From: an uncultured Scytonema sp.
GTDB lineage: Bacteria > Cyanobacteriota > Cyanobacteriia > Cyanobacteriales > Nostocaceae
DNA length: 51,050 bases
Assembly (NCBI GenBank): GCA_937873135.1
Contig: CALMVQ010000358.1
Location: 44,735 to 95,784 of the forward strand
Direction: 5' to 3'
Shown: positions 50,501-51,050 of the stretch, one piece after another
Position numbering within the stretch: position 1 is the first letter of the stretch
Layout: every line of letters starts with the position of its first letter
Program-made: the position numbers and the translations under genes
Notes under the pieces: model-generated
Told to the model about the DNA's origin: nothing
Databases searched by the model: none
Seen by the model: the letters and a program-made list of their open reading frames with translations, nothing else

Positions 50501-51050
50501 AATCAACCAGCAGATTAACCAGCAAATCGACTCTTCCATAGAGCAAAAGATACGTAACAACGTCGAATTAATTATCAACAACGTTGTCAACAAGCCGGAG
50601 TTCAACTCTTACATTGAGCGACATGTAGATCGCCAAATTGACTCATCCTTCGAGCAGAAGGTACGTAACAACGTTGGATTAATCATCAACAACGTTGTCA
50701 ACAAGCCAGAACTCAACTCTTACATCGACCGACATGTGACGAGCCAAATCGACTCACTATTCGAGCAAAAGGTGCGTAATAACGTCGAAGTTATTATTAA
50801 TAACCTTGTCAACAAGCCGCAACTCAATCAGTACATTGACCAACATGTGACGAGGCAAATCGACTCTTCTTTGGAGCAAACTGTACGTAATAACATCAAC
50901 TTAATTACTCAGAATATTGTCAATGATAATACTGCTCTAAATCAGTACGTCAACCAGCAAATAGACTTGACTTACTCGCAAAAAATCCAAAATAACTTGA
51001 GCGAGATAACTCGTCACATTGTGACTGACAATGAGCAACTCAACTCTTAC
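47571..51050 (+). CDS. giant modular VWA protein, 3' end outside window
   Basis: Open for 1160 codons to the window edge. Order: VWA domain (about 24-224) with intact MIDAS DTSPS (33-37) and FYLGDEA; propeller-like region (about 225-460) of repeated LYTLDL/LYGLDR/LYATTAKHLIALDL units; four 19-residue repeats, TVSTPVVSAEQKSVSTKKE (463-538); a beta-rich domain present twice (about 560-690 and 693-820), each with NCYV near its start; a Thr-rich linker (about 836-845); a helical region (about 870-980); and 37-residue repeats (from 984) with RQIDSSFEQKVRNN. No signal peptide. The start may instead be ATG 47616 (MSKKTSTIPAVDL), which has AGGAAG 5 bp upstream. It is divergent from the vMAP-HTH/AAA and pentapeptide genes; a role with them is inference. 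Confidence 0.85.
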   Translation, partial: MKLFGFNQKKKKEESMSKKTSTIPAVDLVIVIDTSPSMKDEAQGLSDATAGALANAKSSCPTDLRVVWLGIEGTWKGTNFDTSIRGYLTQKLKVGESKLKGRKRGELSDAGAQEDAARAIEDISDYFDWRSGATRAIFYLGDEALEGGGDKTEPKDIIAANAAIQKAQAVGVTVHTYFGTSKSKHVEGIKSEYARVATATGGQYFTAVDISSGFSGVLEKVICGSRTAKTIKLKPGSVYIQDFVANECSKLYTLDLTTKIATLIGEVVTEVSDIAFVGSQLYGLDREDDKTKLVKIDLITGDATLIGDIGHACAGLAYNFPRKTLYATTAKHLIALDLETGKGTAIVTVADQNYNCGEIAFDADGRAYITLIGYDKKKLLALCNLETKKVDVIGNTGFPDLASMEFVGSELYGVTGNFFKLGKDGQLIRINTETGRGTLVGVTDPLRRWAGMSLYEPARNVTTVSTPVLHTEQTSLSTKKETVSTPVVSAEQKSVSTKKETVSTPVVSAEQKSVSTKKETVSTPVVRSEQKSVSTSSEKTHKVTPSVETTESKTIQEQGMSILTIDTKNNCYVIAPDQMNHLQQNVANSFTLEKGSFEIKITKGSYNFASAKTGEPFVFLWIYGLNGNTFTNQTTGLEVGATWTTLNGYNDSLKLQVKNKVVLCALFFDVNNNDNSGSIDLLITSNKQFFNPLTLTVDSKRNCYVLDENQLSSLKQDKTNFIELNPGNYRLKITSGDATYWSDNKKFDIEPWALIRIKGGKFITKLTGVEVEETWCSLNGLKDEVILEVQEKTTLLGLFLDTFKEDNSGQIIISIESVAAAELTQHRKKQQKQETTTTTTTTTVINTGRTGESESRESVSREAVGASSSMQFTFHFNEDEFKKKWEEQLQQINTSISVVEQGEVTLEAKYWDQLEQWLLKSYEKHFKSLAIEVAKVRFTMDAYTQQMEFSLNQQLQNWSGYLDKLLEDRINVEITKKINQQINQQIDSSIEQKIRNNVELIINNVVNKPEFNSYIERHVDRQIDSSFEQKVRNNVGLIINNVVNKPELNSYIDRHVTSQIDSLFEQKVRNNVEVIINNLVNKPQLNQYIDQHVTRQIDSSLEQTVRNNINLITQNIVNDNTALNQYVNQQIDLTYSQKIQNNLSEITRHIVTDNEQLNSY
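48957..49184 (+). repeat. four 57-bp coding tandem repeats
   Basis: Four units of 57 bp (19 codons) starting at 48957, 49014, 49071 and 49128. Units 2 and 3 are identical at DNA level, units 1 and 4 diverged. They form a Thr/Ser/Val-rich linker of the giant VWA protein and could change in number by slippage or recombination. Confidence 0.93.
50520..51050 (+). repeat. 37-residue coding repeats, continuing past the window
   Basis: Units at 50520-50630, 50631-50741 and 50742-50852 are 111 bp (37 codons); the fourth (50853-50954) is 102 bp, and the fifth (from 50955) is cut by the window edge. Each has xQIDSSxEQKVRNNVxxIIN, then NKPxLNSYIDxHVT or a variant. The pattern predicts amphipathic, coiled-coil-like helices of the giant VWA protein. 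Confidence 0.93.

Noticed and set aside
50520-51050. Regular 111-bp repeats that might suggest a CRISPR-like array
   Set aside because: They are in frame, diverge mainly at third positions and encode 37-residue protein repeats; there are no spacers.
1-51050. tRNA or rRNA genes
   Set aside because: No cloverleaf with T-loop and acceptor pairing, and no rRNA-like stretch, was found on either strand by eye.

Overview
The window comes from a filamentous, probably heterocystous (Nostocales-type) cyanobacterium. The evidence is frequent HIP1 octamers (GCGATCGC) inside and between genes, a psb30/ycf12 photosystem II gene, DAP-type murE, heptanucleotide short tandem repeats (STRRs) in many gaps, and many families typical of these genomes (vMAP-HTH/AAA, pentapeptide, Rpn-like nuclease, GDT1-type manganese exporters). 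No tRNA, rRNA, CRISPR array, intact transposase or origin was recognised.

Layout. (1) 1.2-17.8 kb is an exopolysaccharide locus: TagA/CpsF glycosyltransferase, Wzc-like copolymerase/BY-kinase, hexapeptide acetyltransferase, GT2, GT4 and an O-antigen-ligase/Wzy-type membrane protein on the plus strand; then, on the minus strand, an MBOAT O-acyltransferase with an SGNH-like membrane-anchored partner; then GT2, GT4 and a Wzx-type flippase on the plus strand. Together this is a nearly complete Wzx/Wzy set with two acylation routes. (2) 17.9-23.5 kb: two half-size GDT1/Mnx-like manganese exporters, a CxxC metal-binding protein, psb30, recJ, a small secreted protein, a short orphan ORF and an SDR oxidoreductase. 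(3) 23.6-30.8 kb: two tandem KimA-like potassium transporters with a strong terminator, SbcD/Mre11-type nuclease, CysH and an APH-family kinase. (4) 31-36.5 kb: a 34-residue membrane peptide, a repeat-rich gap, an Rpn-like nuclease, glutaredoxin-like protein, MurE and a DICT-type sensor kinase that lacks its phosphoacceptor histidine. (5) 36.8-44 kb: a second, convergent kinase-like protein with the histidine but a degenerate ATP-binding domain, a BON lipoprotein, a phosphodiesterase/alkaline-phosphatase lipoprotein, a haemagglutinin remnant and a CASTOR/POLLUX-type channel. (6) 44.3-51.05 kb: a pentapeptide-repeat gene coupled to a vMAP-HTH/AAA ATPase gene, divergent from a giant modular gene (VWA, propeller-like region, 19-residue tandem repeats, duplicated beta-rich domain, 37-residue coiled-coil-like repeats) that is still open at the window end.

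The most interesting region is the last one: a VWA protein facing a vMAP-type ATPase and a pentapeptide protein resembles the parts lists of NTP-dependent conflict or signalling systems, but the two sides are divergent and their link is inference. Other points worth attention are the pair of kinases with complementary defects, mobile repeats that have entered reading frames (recJ, a manganese exporter), and a 111-bp inverted-repeat element present in two full-length copies.
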